Origin: CAYLPJ01 sp964385465
Lineage (GTDB): Bacteria; Planctomycetota; Phycisphaerae; SM23-33
NCBI GenBank assembly: GCA_964385465.1
Contig: CAYLPJ010000008.1
Location: 69,027-133,026 of the forward strand
Direction: 5' to 3'
DNA: 64,000 nucleotides
This document shows positions 21,601-27,041 of this stretch, piece by piece. The notes beneath the pieces are model-generated. The model made no database searches, was not told where the DNA came from, and was given only the letters and a program-made list of their open reading frames with translations. The translations under genes were made by a program, and so were the position numbers. Every line of letters begins with the position of its first letter. Position 1 is the stretch's first letter.

Positions 21601-23892
21601 GAGCTGAACGGCGCCATGATCACCAGCAACCCCAACGACCCGAACTACTACGCGGGCCTGCTGGCGGGGCTCGCCTCGGGCAACCCGAACACGTCGGCGA
21701 TGAACCTCGGCCGGCTCGGCTCGGAGCTTAGCCCGATCGGTGCCCTCTACCAGTACGGCTCGGCCGGGCCGGGCGGCGGCGACCCCGACAACCCGTGGCG
21801 CCAGATCGGCGGCCCGGACAACACCACGCTGATCTACACCGGCCAGGTGTACCTGGACGGCAACCAGGCGAGCTTCATCGAGCAGATCGACGACAACACC
21901 CGCCTGTGGGTTGGCGGGCAGCAGATTATCAGCAACAGCCTTGGCCACGACACGCCCGCGTCGGGGAACTTCACGCCGGATGCCAACGGCTGGTACGACT
22001 TCGAGCTGCGGATCGCCAACGGCGGCGGCGGCTTCGGGTACAACAAGCAGGGCGGCTGGGGCGTGGACTTCGGCTTCGGCATGAAGGACGGCGCCGTCAG
22101 CGGCAACCCGGCGGACTACTTCTACCCGGCCGACGACGGCAACATGACGCGGTTCCGCTTCCAGTACGCCCCGACCGGCTTCGTCAACGTCCAGAGCGGC
22201 GCGGCGGTCAGTGCCGGCGGGTTCAGCAACCTCTCGGAGCTGAACGTCGAGGGCGCCCTGGACATCACCAACAACGCCGTGACCAGCATGGCCGACACCG
22301 CCGTCCTCGACGGCGGCAGCCTCACGTCGTCCACCGGCGCGGGCGCCACGTTCGGCACGCTGAGCACCGTCGGCAGCGGCGGGAGCATCGATCTCGGCGG
22401 CGGGGCCCTCTCGGCCTCGACGGCGACCATCGGCGGCGACACCACGATCGCCAACACGGCCTCGACGCTCGACTCGCTGAAGGTGGAGGCCGGCAACACG
22501 CTGGACCTGCCCTCCGGCTCCGTCGAGGCCACGGCGACGGTCGAAGGCACGATGCGGATGAGCGGTGCGGCCGCCCCGAGCCTCGACGTGACGGTCAGCG
22601 AGACCGGCACGCTGGAGTTCGAGGGCACGCAGAGCCACACCGGCGTGACCGTCCACAACGACGGCCTGGTCAGCGCGGTCAGCGGCACGACCGACCTGGG
22701 CACGACCGTCATCACCTCCACGCCCGGCGGCGTTCGTACGCCGGTGAGCATGGATATCGGCAACGTCAACATCGCCGGCAGTTGGAGCGTGGACGGCAAC
22801 GGCGTGCACACCATCGAGGCCAGCGGCTCGGACATCTGGGACAGCGGCGACCAGTTCCACTTTGTCTACGTCCCCTTCACGACCGACCAGGCCGAGCTCG
22901 TCGCCCGGGTTACGTCCCTGGATGCCCCGAACGGGTGGACCAAGGCGGGCCTCATCCTGCGGGATGACCTGTCCACCACGGCGGCCGAGGGCTTCATCTG
23001 CCAGACCCGCGACAACGGGATCTCGTTCCAGTCCCGCCCGACCGGCGGCGTGACCGGCGGCGGGACGATGAACAGCGACCAGGTCAGCTACGACCCCAAC
23101 GCCGACAAGTGGATCCGCCTCGTTCGCGACGGCGACCAGGTCACCGGCTACTACTCGACCGACGGCAACAGTTGGAGCACGGTCGGCTCGCAGCAAACCA
23201 TCAACTTCACCAACGAGACGATCTACGCCGGCCTGGCCCTCACCAGCCACGACAACAGCGCGCTGGCGACGGCGGTGATGGACAACACCAACGCCTTCGA
23301 CTTCGAGGTCAGCACCGGCCGGATCAGCGTCGCCGACGGCGCCTCGCTGTCGGCCGGCGGGTTCACGAACATGATGGATGTCAGCCTCGCCGGGACGCTG
23401 GAGATCGGCGATACCGACAGCGACACCGCCAACCTGGCCTTCGACGCCAACGGCCTGCTGAAGATCGCCGACGGCGACGTGACCGTCGCCAACGGTGTGC
23501 TGGCCGACATCTGGTCCGAGATCGCCGAGGGCTACGGCACGGGCGCCTGGGACGGTGCCACGGGCATCACCAGCGACCTGGCCGCTGCCAACCCGAACCT
23601 GACCATCGGCGTGGGCGAGGACGCCAACGGCGTGTCCTTCGGGCTGACCATCCTGGGCGACATGAACTTCGACCAGGAGGTCAACCGCGACGACCTGGCA
23701 CTGCTCCAGGCCGACGCCATGACCGCCGACGTCAACTTCGACGGCTCGGTGGACTACCTCGACTACATCACCTACAAGCGCAACTACGGCCTGACGACCG
23801 ACGACGTGGCCGTCCCCGAGCCGACCACGCTGGCCCTGCTGGCGCTCGGCCTCGGCGGCCTGGCCGTCCGTCGCCGCCGCCGTCGGGCGTAG
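6634..23892 (+). CDS. Giant secreted beta-helix adhesin-like protein with dockerin and PEP-CTERM end
   Basis: 5,752 residues. Signal peptide residues 1-24/25 (MSRKLALIVAFLTLG... AHA). The body is mostly parallel beta-helix repeats rich in Gly, Asp, Thr, including autotransporter-associated PATR units, for example about 2240-2288 (KVGSETLTLSGDNSFSGDT). Inserted modules: PA14-like about 405-580, 3245-3403 and 5003-5160; L-type-lectin-like sandwich about 2890-3090; a sandwich domain resembling DUF1349 about 5372-5560. The end is a dockerin-like calcium pair (NFDQEVNRDDL and NFDGSVDYLDY, about 5675-5715) and a PEP-CTERM signal (VPEP, hydrophobic helix, RRRRRR). Residues about 800-1600 and 3680-4790 are diverged copies of one another. 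There is no C-terminal autotransporter barrel, so export is presumably Sec plus exosortase. Likely role: adhesion or extracellular matrix (inference). GGGAGAGA precedes the ATG. Confidence 0.9.
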   Translation: MSRKLALIVAFLTLGLIGLGGAHAADANWVGGGTTADWFDANNWSATTIPGAADTATFNVDSGDVTQFEPDLGGGPASVDVLEFVDAADFYLVDNGTLTIGSTLTHSATGFYGNEIAADVVGTGLAINVTGGYLYLSGDNTGIDGNSSATVSSGAELWLDSTTAGGSAWIELDGGTAVLNVTHAGGTDFGNDIYATASGADIRSEGGTGEVGELWVDPAVDATVTGSLQASLLDVGAGGSLAASGDFATTGGAAVKSNASLSANSLDIGGTLSLGTGASATFAAAGSAGSLSLNDGALVTANGDLTVSNPGGTSMTYGGAGTATIDVAADRTVSIGKVDDGAQAVTLVKTGAGRLSLNDPDNVMSSSTLKASAGTLSVFGNTAGSSADGADITLDGGTFLVEAEAEFFRGMEARYYQAGLTTFYVGGDDRAEEFVDEATLRAWEAGMTPAVEGTVISPLDSPGGGSTNGGGAFSNLQHIEAIDPVSLGNDNLVAVFDGWIYIEADGTYDFNTESDDGTMIWIDGEEVVHNNHYQGYNGSLQSGSAFLEEGYHQIYMGFYEGTGGAGFTFRMEGSPIDANELFHGRLAKHVAVGSDVTMTRSSTIESEAAISADFGSLIIPDANTLTVDGGVSFETITMGGGTIGFTAAGEGSTLWTGAITDDGLATIVNKDGAGVLAVEADPNTDLGATEIDVIDGTLRLVTRDGNALALPNEIRGGGDLQVTGDGLAEIDDLALTGTATMDGTGTARVDDVLSTPAAVVVNSGTFDANGTTSMAGDVTVNGGQFIDRAGATIGGVTVNAGQFTAESLLSATTVDVAAGADFDALGDASVGTANVSGTADFDGNASFTGALNVQDRANATVTVDGLLTGGDVNVTGGLLNANGDLTASNLSISGRGKLDLGATSRIQGVTGTTTLAGDGILSVEDANALIGLSSLTVGNDGWLELRAAQNAASTNVTVAEGGLLSGELGSLAIGTDVTFLQGAVFAPDGGSRSPNEVELGGVTLQAAMMGQDIALGRDSDPNVVTDIYDSVKLGVWSRGNFRDTGDVDIRGTMTDLDDTGIEIDLNGLNVRVNTDANFMTTDTDTGVKITGDGWMNLNGQAAGTWTVMRREGDPTTGNRWDTVADFNNSNALGAGQTLHVGGGRFRLDAQLDPNATVVLEKDGQLFLHDRRVDRGNVVVKPGALVFTDDGDDFTQADANWTWETGSIFYTRRENVDPIAAGWPMNTTIVFDHQDRNHYTGDFRLQDGAVLQTSQWDNVLLDNVGDGNDILVDQNAGPGAKIGLAAFEDQSLVIKTTFDTQVDPNGIPGDGDEYLLDLVVGHTEPTATGQGNAYNDQRRSITYANPARNSRVALEPGDGEYVRVGNIELRQGQLQFRNGSKLEPGKTVTMTDGTIGAELHVFSGSDGNSDDFWTDGSIIVGGGNGVEVRVDRGSTTGDNSGVANYNKMSTPVTVVADANADSTDAILYSNRHGNNAPWWWGQAHMADVTLSDGAKVIAERRSDSHLMLDLTLDGNSRIINSGSNDNFLSFGHIGGAGRLDVEMGNDRLRLIGSLAPDVTVAVNGNDPIRLTDQTHGDMGLRGRDIGYDQGFRFNGGTLIITGNANLTEDIQDPDPTGAIVFRGRTGDNNGPQFRGNESGGTWGQDFSITLDKPGSNPGGALRDLTNNGYISAEFHVDDYPAGTPEVVSTYVGEYRVTEDTYAWIRTRRGSAPDTSEEGLLHMTNVVLEANSVVLLAEADNTRMKVEGRLEGDAAIYNDNGGTQGSDPIDSLGDWTGPHTLTIFGADWRSVTTYVDGAITTDGLTVKMVGNSDVMMRSGSAVDVGTFTVDSEAGSGIVFQSGSSVDADVTNFASGTASFYSGQVANLGDTTFGFVPSFGDATINIADATFNTAMDLTAFNGTMTGSGTVNADVTLANASALGTDWTVSSGNTLNVVGRSGSAGTDSFTLQGGTLDVKVNGDAIIGTPADLNVHGTGNALGVDREDPEGLTDKTLAFDALTLGDGTSAAASLEVAGANDYNVAFSSTTIDTGSSNAQIDFVDANTNADLGAVTFNAGVDLTISNKAGSLTTLGALTGPAGSDVVVASTSEGQVKLSPSTPGAWNGKVTIYAGGLVVDQNLTGYGLVGGEPSVLVDSGLTDVTYDGSNGPIDMSAFSVVDLRLAADMAGATAPVGYFFGALEDDVILASSIDSSFAQAGRTDVQLDGANMYAEVAGVDFAADIDFVDFAGEVTFGLDANAEDFEVSGAISGTSDLRKVGSETLTLSGDNSFSGDTIVDEGTIVMGHANAFGGVGNAVTLNDGTTLVVDANNANLGNVALTMNAASFLEVNALGVDLSTVSVGTNTLTIRSSMEGGAAPADVPGRTVLDTDTLHGDYELVLDNTIQVLRDVQVANVADGTGGSVTFEDGGHTLEIDGNVTLGGPRDWTVADDMTVQFDGDILGGQDLTKLGLGTLVLNGTNALNSLTVGASPGGMVVVGSAAAAPAAADSVTINQSSLYTVEEPNWAYTEVDMAASNGVLALSRDSDANYTFSSAKLSLGAYADSTYSGDLTPAGDGFVFGGGEGNLTLDTALSAGSEARFGWQAGSDANQDPLPEGKVILAQNTALDGNVHINTSVRFSNGDQNGPFQNVDETAGQFVYVNEGGAIDLFEGWDAPSRGNIVMNGGGVSDVGSFLDSIQLGALFADGDAYVLGSEFAGNTDVLEGALSNAGSNLVKVGSNQVTLQAGQTYGGGITEVREGLLTALAPNSLGTTTDLQVAEGARVHFATGGTYAGKATLKGTLSTDESLAIQPASGDSLVLDGGAPVLTVAADKTLTLRQITGDTTPTTVTLDGPGRVRLSGTAGGSSMSMTSFRVENGVLRSQLADGNAGLADTDQVILAGGTLSLQPGVSNPIEYLDFSDVTGIAFNGSANQQGDELQLTPATNGQAGSAWVIEKHAIDQDFEVEYVFEIFGGSNTADGMTFVMQNDSDGTSALGGSGGDFGYRSGAADNSVALVWQTWTNDDLELWIDDSEIVSMGMPGQAENREYTVRLAYDAGDELLEVFFDGSETPYLSHSINLAAELGDSDAWFGYTAGTGGSNGAHHVKSLVTTMGGGGGYTSDIRFESSSAIEVDNELQTTLGALTVAGDGELTIDGGIDFTGGTTIESGVSSFRLNTAVPEVVTELGPVAKAAPGALTITKAGPGLATMDAGGTLDSDTVVVIESGEVTAKYEYGVGSALGDADVVMQDGTTINLNATRNAFFSEREGLDAGIFFGENNDNNMYFDGATYEVASGRPFTGSLGLLADTPEATAVQIGEINYNGNFGTLFTDLGEDWRGDQFAVLWTGNFSTPVGKDGTYNFRWQNDDRGFVYIDINDDGVFTADERRAGGVTGHGGDTDFALLGGQTYNIAMMSREGGGGETANFWVTVPGESEIRVDPSANPEMWSRTAPTDDPGVYAGTFTIEAAATVDVDGTAFVNGMVLEDGAALTVTGSDDGDLRLPDVGFDAMGNAGTVTATLDTPTGADISIQKITQAAGAAGTTVTKTGSGYVMFDGVGADSTDANLLLDIEEGTLGVVLDGSVSPDEGALLGAGFQIDGGTLLLNSASNFDATFDNAIEITANGGSIASYSYASGEATGPVTITFPNAQMIPTGALLTLAPLDDEDETFAYVFESDMTGGDVEIVTGGSVTIDANATLEDTDLVHGELNVSGDFAADSLDVSLTSNFTNGAGAAIGTTEVLGTATFDADLAIGTSFTVNDNDVADVDVAGNVSGGDLTVAAGLMDIAGDANVGALAATGGLLTIGDAGRITGATSVTLDTKGGLSVNDPNALVGTPAFTISGGTDADGRADGGWLQLRGAQNPDAVTEITVADGGALTGELGDLVIGTDVIFQDGAIFGTAGGHREPNETELGSGVNLVAAVLGDDPARVINVGEDANSDTDIYSGLIYGPWSRNNHRDLNARTFEGTVNDLDGEGILVDLNGHTATWADDASFSTANTTTGVDISNAGTLTIDGTLDGSWTTLRRTGTQAESMAGWNGRILDLSGATVQNGRTVHVGEGLVYLGTNDDVLEPNATLVLEEGANLSIHDDNLDINQGSVVVKEGAMVYIDHSNALNDGADWTWEQGSIFMFRQENVDPVAQNWPMHVKIVPDHQDRDSWPTKWEFETGAWLMTSMSDGVRWQNGNPGLGLAGTWDANVPMRLAAMPGETLDMRDSFDTTVDPNAAVSGDEKIVDITVGAVGEIEHVNGNIWNLDRLYRVKTEATGRMLWSTRSGETVTLGNIDVLSGEMEIETRGGSTFTAGDIVASNGGHLRFDADGEVHVGSITVEWADNASRPSDSTADLRFDKFSSINQGGPSIDGPIIFRGDELWIDNDTSQVHDALQASDPNNHVADYISIGGRARMNMEFDARTGTVKPWNDHDAYSQSNIIEITQPIRFTDTFIPPAGSGDDYWDYNLRTRREGGSGTNHLYFSDITLEEGAVLRVREDRGSHTFLDLTIDGNATTSDWNAFRDQANDPDLVNITLGDTPAATLQLGELEHETVDHDIYGTVSGGDGDLTVKLVNARDIRFRGARVGTDGSNVTFDMTGNSRILMYDGTAMGPNTVINNLGADFDPTFVDSFIEIRTGEDAGEDPLTGGAIRVSSGEDVRFFIDDTGLDGNVRVYTTDTALTAVDDGDPASRDFYLQADRADQTNGFRPILHATNVHIEEGATLYPDDTDSAELLLDLVMDGNGVVDNSDGNNKIHFGTISGPGAVEVTGGSNASLIGTINPGAELIWNNSNTLFLTNEHGADLGIDANADLGYEAGYALPAGGTLGIQNGTIDTGTLTSLGFGKFRVLGSSFTSDGNAMIADLSEIELGGGRLNFRDDANYTFPMPFTVTGPSTMDVRAINGGDPNQDGKLHTIPSMTFEAGGVVYSSGDGHTVTIDQAIVAADGSGSLGDNSQTSVTVNSLSSGNSNTEMSVSTGTVTFKDADAFTGKMSVTQGATGAFQPDGSPLSFNGSEVEALGTVEFQAGTTELNGAMITSNPNDPNYYAGLLAGLASGNPNTSAMNLGRLGSELSPIGALYQYGSAGPGGGDPDNPWRQIGGPDNTTLIYTGQVYLDGNQASFIEQIDDNTRLWVGGQQIISNSLGHDTPASGNFTPDANGWYDFELRIANGGGGFGYNKQGGWGVDFGFGMKDGAVSGNPADYFYPADDGNMTRFRFQYAPTGFVNVQSGAAVSAGGFSNLSELNVEGALDITNNAVTSMADTAVLDGGSLTSSTGAGATFGTLSTVGSGGSIDLGGGALSASTATIGGDTTIANTASTLDSLKVEAGNTLDLPSGSVEATATVEGTMRMSGAAAPSLDVTVSETGTLEFEGTQSHTGVTVHNDGLVSAVSGTTDLGTTVITSTPGGVRTPVSMDIGNVNIAGSWSVDGNGVHTIEASGSDIWDSGDQFHFVYVPFTTDQAELVARVTSLDAPNGWTKAGLILRDDLSTTAAEGFICQTRDNGISFQSRPTGGVTGGGTMNSDQVSYDPNADKWIRLVRDGDQVTGYYSTDGNSWSTVGSQQTINFTNETIYAGLALTSHDNSALATAVMDNTNAFDFEVSTGRISVADGASLSAGGFTNMMDVSLAGTLEIGDTDSDTANLAFDANGLLKIADGDVTVANGVLADIWSEIAEGYGTGAWDGATGITSDLAAANPNLTIGVGEDANGVSFGLTILGDMNFDQEVNRDDLALLQADAMTADVNFDGSVDYLDYITYKRNYGLTTDDVAVPEPTTLALLALGLGGLAVRRRRRRA

Positions 23893-23936
23893 TCGCCCCG
23901 GACATACGGGCCCCCGGGCCCGGCACGACAGCAACC

Positions 23937-23969
23937 AAAGGGCCGCCCCGCACGCCGGGGCGGCCCTTT
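23937..23969 (+). terminator. Intrinsic terminator after the giant gene
   Basis: A perfect 14-bp stem AAAGGGCCGCCCCG / CGGGGCGGCCCTTT with a 5-base loop, 45 bases after the stop codon. The A and T runs at its two edges would let it work in both directions, although only the giant gene approaches it. Confidence 0.85.
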
Positions 23970-24045
23970 CTGCTGCCGCGCGATGCCCTTGACCCGACGC
24001 CCCGCCGCCGGTACGCTCTGCGAAAGGTTAAGGAGCACCGCAGAG

Positions 24046-24633
24046 ATGACCCACGCCACACTCACAGGCCGCCTCGTCCCCCCGGCCGCGACCGCGACGC
24101 CGGCCCGGCGAATGGCCGCCGCCGCCGGGCTCGTCCTCGCCGGCTCGACGCTGATCGCCCTCGGCTCGCAACTCGCCCTGCCCCTGCCCATCAGCCCCGT
24201 GCCGCTCACCGCGCAGACCTTCGCCGTGCTGTTGGTCGGGGCGGTGCTGGGCAGCCGCCTGGCCGTCGCGGCCGTCGGGCTCTACCTGCTCGAGGGCCTC
24301 GCCGGGCTGCCCGTCTTCGCCGCCGGCGGCGCGGGCCCGGCCTGGCTGGCCGGGCCGACCGGCGGGTACCTGCTGGGCTTCCTGCCCGCCGCGTGGATCA
24401 CCGGCGCGCTGGCCGAGCGGGGCTGGGACCGCCGCGTGACGACCACGCTGGCCGCCATGGCCCTCGGCGACGCGGCCCTGCTGGGCTGCGGGATGGTCTG
24501 GCTGGGCGTCCTGGCCGGGCCCCGGGCCGCCCTGTGGGCCGGCTGCGTCCCCTTCCTGCCCGGCGAGGCCATCAAGGTCGTCCTCGCCGCCTGCCTGCTG
24601 CCCGCCGCCTGGCGCGTCCTCGGGCGAGACTGA
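24046..24633 (+). CDS. bioY: BioY family biotin transporter, substrate-binding membrane subunit
   Basis: 195 residues, a usual length for BioY. About six hydrophobic segments; the region LPLPISPVPLTAQTFAVLL matches the family's conserved loop after the first helix, and the GPTGGYLLGF stretch is the other family signature. BioY is the S-component of ECF-type biotin transporters and may work alone or with an energising module, none of which is nearby. The frame is open further upstream to 23983, but AAGGAG lies 10 bases before the ATG at 24046 and the longer start would fall beside the terminator. Its TGA stop lies at the edge of the REPIN-like element. Confidence 0.93.
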   Translation: MTHATLTGRLVPPAATATPARRMAAAAGLVLAGSTLIALGSQLALPLPISPVPLTAQTFAVLLVGAVLGSRLAVAAVGLYLLEGLAGLPVFAAGGAGPAWLAGPTGGYLLGFLPAAWITGALAERGWDRRVTTTLAAMALGDAALLGCGMVWLGVLAGPRAALWAGCVPFLPGEAIKVVLAACLLPAAWRVLGRD

Positions 24634-24828
24634 TACGCATTCCGGTTGGTTCTCGGGCGTTCCCGCCCTGCCTCTCGCCGTGTAACAGCCCACGGCTTCA
24701 GCCGTGCGTTCATTTTTGGCCCGTGGCGTCAGCGAACGCATCGGGTTCACGTCCGGATACGGCCCCACGGCTGAAGCCGTGGGCTGTTACGCAACCGGGC
24801 ATGCACAAGAACCAAGTGGGACACGTAT
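24633..24828. repeat. REPIN-like palindromic element, 196 bp
   Basis: Perfect 25-bp inverted arms at 24682-24706 and 24766-24790 (left arm begins GTAACAGCCCACGGCTTC), each arm itself nearly palindromic (CACGGCT-TC-AGCCGTG). Weaker outer repeats extend to ATACG...TTGGTTCT at 24633-24653 and its complement at 24808-24828 (16 of 21 positions). The arrangement, two REP-like hairpins facing each other, resembles REPINs mobilised by RAYT-type transposases; this is inference from architecture. It fills nearly all the space between the convergent bioY and trpA genes and begins on the bioY stop codon. It could also terminate transcription from both sides. Confidence 0.75.
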
Positions 24829-24843
24829 GACGCCTTGGCGAGG

Positions 24844-25665
24844 CTACCCCAGCGGCGCCAGCAGGCTCTCGACGAAGTCGCCCACGGCGCCCGTCAGGGC
24901 CTCCCGCGGGCCGTCCTTGGCGTCGGTGATGCGGTGGATGATCGCCGAGCCGACGATCGCCCCGTCGGCCGTCTCGCAGACCGTGCGGACCATCTCCGGC
25001 GTCGAGATGCCGAACCCCACGCAGATCGGCGTGTCGGTGTGCGTGCGGAGCTCGGCGACGGCGGAGACGGTCTCGGCGGGCAGTTGCGTCCGCTCGCCGG
25101 TGATCCCCGCCACGGAGATGAAGTAGATGAAGCCCGTGGAGGCGCGGGCGATCTCGATCCGCCTCTCGGCCGGCGTCGTGGGGGCGATCAGCAGCACGTT
25201 GGCCAGGCCCGTCCCGGCGGCGAGGTCGGCGACGGGGGCGGCCTCGTCGGCGGGCAGGTCGGGGATGATGAACCCGTCGAACCCGGCGTCCTTCGCGGCG
25301 GCGAGGTAGGCCTCGACGCCGTGGCGGTAGACGATCGAGTAGCTCACCATCGCCAGCAGGGCCATCCCCCCGCCGGCGTCGCGGTAGCGGCGGACGGCGC
25401 CGAAGATGCCCTCGCTGGTGACCCCGCCGGCCAGCGCGGCGGTGTAGGACGCCTGGATGGTCGGCCCGTCGGCGACGGGGTCGGAGAAGGGCACGCCGAG
25501 CTCGCAGACGCGGGCGCCGCGGCGCTCGATCTCGCCCAGCAGCTCGCAGGTGGCGTCGAGGTCGGGATAGCCGGCCGTCAGGAAGGGCAGGAGTGTCTTC
25601 CGGCCGGCGGCTCGGAGTTCGGCGAAGGTTCGCACGAGTCGGTTGTCGCGGGGGCTGTCGGTCAT
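24844..25665 (-). CDS. trpA: Tryptophan synthase alpha chain
   Basis: 273 residues, the usual length. Converts indole-3-glycerol phosphate to indole and glyceraldehyde 3-phosphate in the alpha2-beta2 complex. The catalytic acids are Glu55 (CELGVPFSDP) and Asp66 (VADGP), and the phosphate-binding GFGIS loop is present near residue 215. The start ATG is at 25665, 31 bases after the trpB stop, so the two subunits form one operon. No other biosynthetic trp gene adjoins; the glutaminase subunit lies 3 kb away on the same strand. Confidence 0.97.
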   Translation of the reverse strand: MTDSPRDNRLVRTFAELRAAGRKTLLPFLTAGYPDLDATCELLGEIERRGARVCELGVPFSDPVADGPTIQASYTAALAGGVTSEGIFGAVRRYRDAGGGMALLAMVSYSIVYRHGVEAYLAAAKDAGFDGFIIPDLPADEAAPVADLAAGTGLANVLLIAPTTPAERRIEIARASTGFIYFISVAGITGERTQLPAETVSAVAELRTHTDTPICVGFGISTPEMVRTVCETADGAIVGSAIIHRITDAKDGPREALTGAVGDFVESLLAPLG

Positions 25666-25696
25666 GGGTCTCGGCTCGGCGGCGGCCGGGCGGCGG

Positions 25697-26911
25697 TCAC
25701 ATCTCGCCGCGGGCCTTGAGAATGCGTGCGATCTCGTTGCAGTCCTTGTCCCCTCGCCCCGAGAGGTTGACCAGGAGGATCTCGTCGGGGGTCATCGTCG
25801 GCGCCAGGCGGACGGCCTCGGCGACGGCGTGGGCGCTCTCGAGGGCGGGGATGATCCCTTCGGTGCGGCTGAGGGTGATGACGGCGTCGATGGCGTCGTC
25901 GTCGCCGGCGGCGGTGTAGCGGACGCGACCGCTGTCTTTCCAGTGGGCGTGCTCGGGCCCGACGCCGGGGTAGTCCAGCCCGGCCGAGACGCTGTGCACG
26001 TCGGCCGTCTGCCCGTCGCCGTCCTGGAGGACGTAGCTGAGGCTGCCGTGGAGCACGCCGGGGGCGCCCTGGCAGAGGCTGGCGGCGTGGTCGCCGAGCC
26101 GGCCGCTGCGCCCGCCGGCCTCGACGCCGACCATCCGCACGGACGCGTCGCCGATCATCGGCGAGAAGATCCCCGACGCGTTGGACCCGCCGCCGACGCA
26201 GGCGACGATCACGTCCGGCAGGCGCCCTTCGGCGGCGAGCATCTGCTCGCGGGCCTCCCGCCCGATGCAGCTCTGGAAGTCCGTGACCAGCCGCGGGAAC
26301 GGGTGCGGCCCGGCGACGGTGCCCAGGACGTAGTGCGTGTGCTCGACGCTGCCCATCCAGTCGCGCATGGCCTCGTTGAGCGCGTCCTTCAGCGTGCATT
26401 GGCCCGTGGAGACCGGCACGACGCGGGCGCCCAGCAGCCGCATGCGGAAGACGTTCAGCTCCTGGCGGCGGATGTCCTCGGTGCCCATGTACACCTCGCA
26501 CTCGAGCCCGAAGACCGCCGCCGCCGTCGCCGTCGCCACGCCGTGCTGCCCGGCGCCCGTCTCGGCGATCACGCGCCGCTTGCCCATCCGCAGCGTCAGC
26601 AGCGCCTGGCCCAGCGTGTTGTTGATCTTGTGCGCCCCGGTGTGGTTCATGTCCTCCCGCTTGAGGTACACCTTCGCGCCGCCGAGCTTGTCGGTCAGCC
26701 GCCGGCAGAAGTACAGCTCGCTCGGCCGGCCGGCGATCCGCCGCCAGCAGCCCTCCAGCTCGGCGCCGAAGGCGTCGTCGGCCCGCGCGGCCTCGTACTC
26801 CCGCGCGAGCTCCCCGAGGGCGCCCATGAGCGTCTCGGGGACGAACTGGCCCCCGTAGGGGCCGTAATATCCGGCGCGCCGCGGCGCGTCCGTCGGGTCG
26901 GTGCGGCTCAT
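25697..26911 (-). CDS. trpB: Tryptophan synthase beta chain
   Basis: 404 residues. A PLP enzyme condensing indole and serine. Lys95 in HTGAHKINNTLGQ is the Schiff-base lysine; the phosphate-binding GGGSNA motif and the activating Glu in ETGAGQHG are present. An in-frame ATG three codons upstream (26920) abuts GGAAAGG with no spacing, so the ATG at 26911, about 8 bases from that site, is preferred. First gene of the trpBA pair; a TATAGT box lies about 30 bases upstream on the minus strand. Confidence 0.97.
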   Translation of the reverse strand: MSRTDPTDAPRRAGYYGPYGGQFVPETLMGALGELAREYEAARADDAFGAELEGCWRRIAGRPSELYFCRRLTDKLGGAKVYLKREDMNHTGAHKINNTLGQALLTLRMGKRRVIAETGAGQHGVATATAAAVFGLECEVYMGTEDIRRQELNVFRMRLLGARVVPVSTGQCTLKDALNEAMRDWMGSVEHTHYVLGTVAGPHPFPRLVTDFQSCIGREAREQMLAAEGRLPDVIVACVGGGSNASGIFSPMIGDASVRMVGVEAGGRSGRLGDHAASLCQGAPGVLHGSLSYVLQDGDGQTADVHSVSAGLDYPGVGPEHAHWKDSGRVRYTAAGDDDAIDAVITLSRTEGIIPALESAHAVAEAVRLAPTMTPDEILLVNLSGRGDKDCNEIARILKARGEM

Positions 26912-26941
26912 CGCGACCATCCTTTCCGGGCAAGACCCCTC

Positions 26942-26947
26942 ACTATA
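26942..26947 (-). promoter_or_regulatory. Probable -10 box for trpBA
   Basis: On the minus strand the sequence reads TATAGT, placed to give a leader of about 25 bases to the trpB start. No good -35 hexamer is seen at the expected distance. The leader has no room for an attenuator or T-box. Confidence 0.4.
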
Positions 26948-26994
26948 CACCACGCCCCGCCTGCGCGGGAGTGGCAAAACCCCCGCGACCGGCT

Positions 26995-27022
26995 TTGTCG
27001 TCCGACCGCACGCCGGTACAAT
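26995..27022 (+). promoter_or_regulatory. Putative promoter of the TPR-peptidase-PDZ gene
   Basis: TTGTCG at 26995-27000, 16 bases, TACAAT at 27017-27022, only 20 bases before the chosen start. It is divergent from the trpBA promoter region. Confidence 0.45.
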
Positions 27023-27041
27023 GGACCGCGGGAGAACGGCA

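Noticed and set aside
6634..23892. CRISPR or short tandem repeats within the repetitive gene
   Set aside because: The repeats are at protein level, variable in length and sequence; no identical, regularly spaced DNA repeat was seen.
6637..23934. A 5,765-codon open frame opposite the giant gene
   Set aside because: It mirrors the sense codons exactly; the open frame follows from the absence of TTA, CTA and TCA. Its translation is low-complexity Gly/Ala/Val/Arg sequence without a fold signature.
23983..24045. Earlier start for bioY
   Set aside because: It lies next to the terminator and lacks a ribosome site, whereas the ATG at 24046 has AAGGAG.
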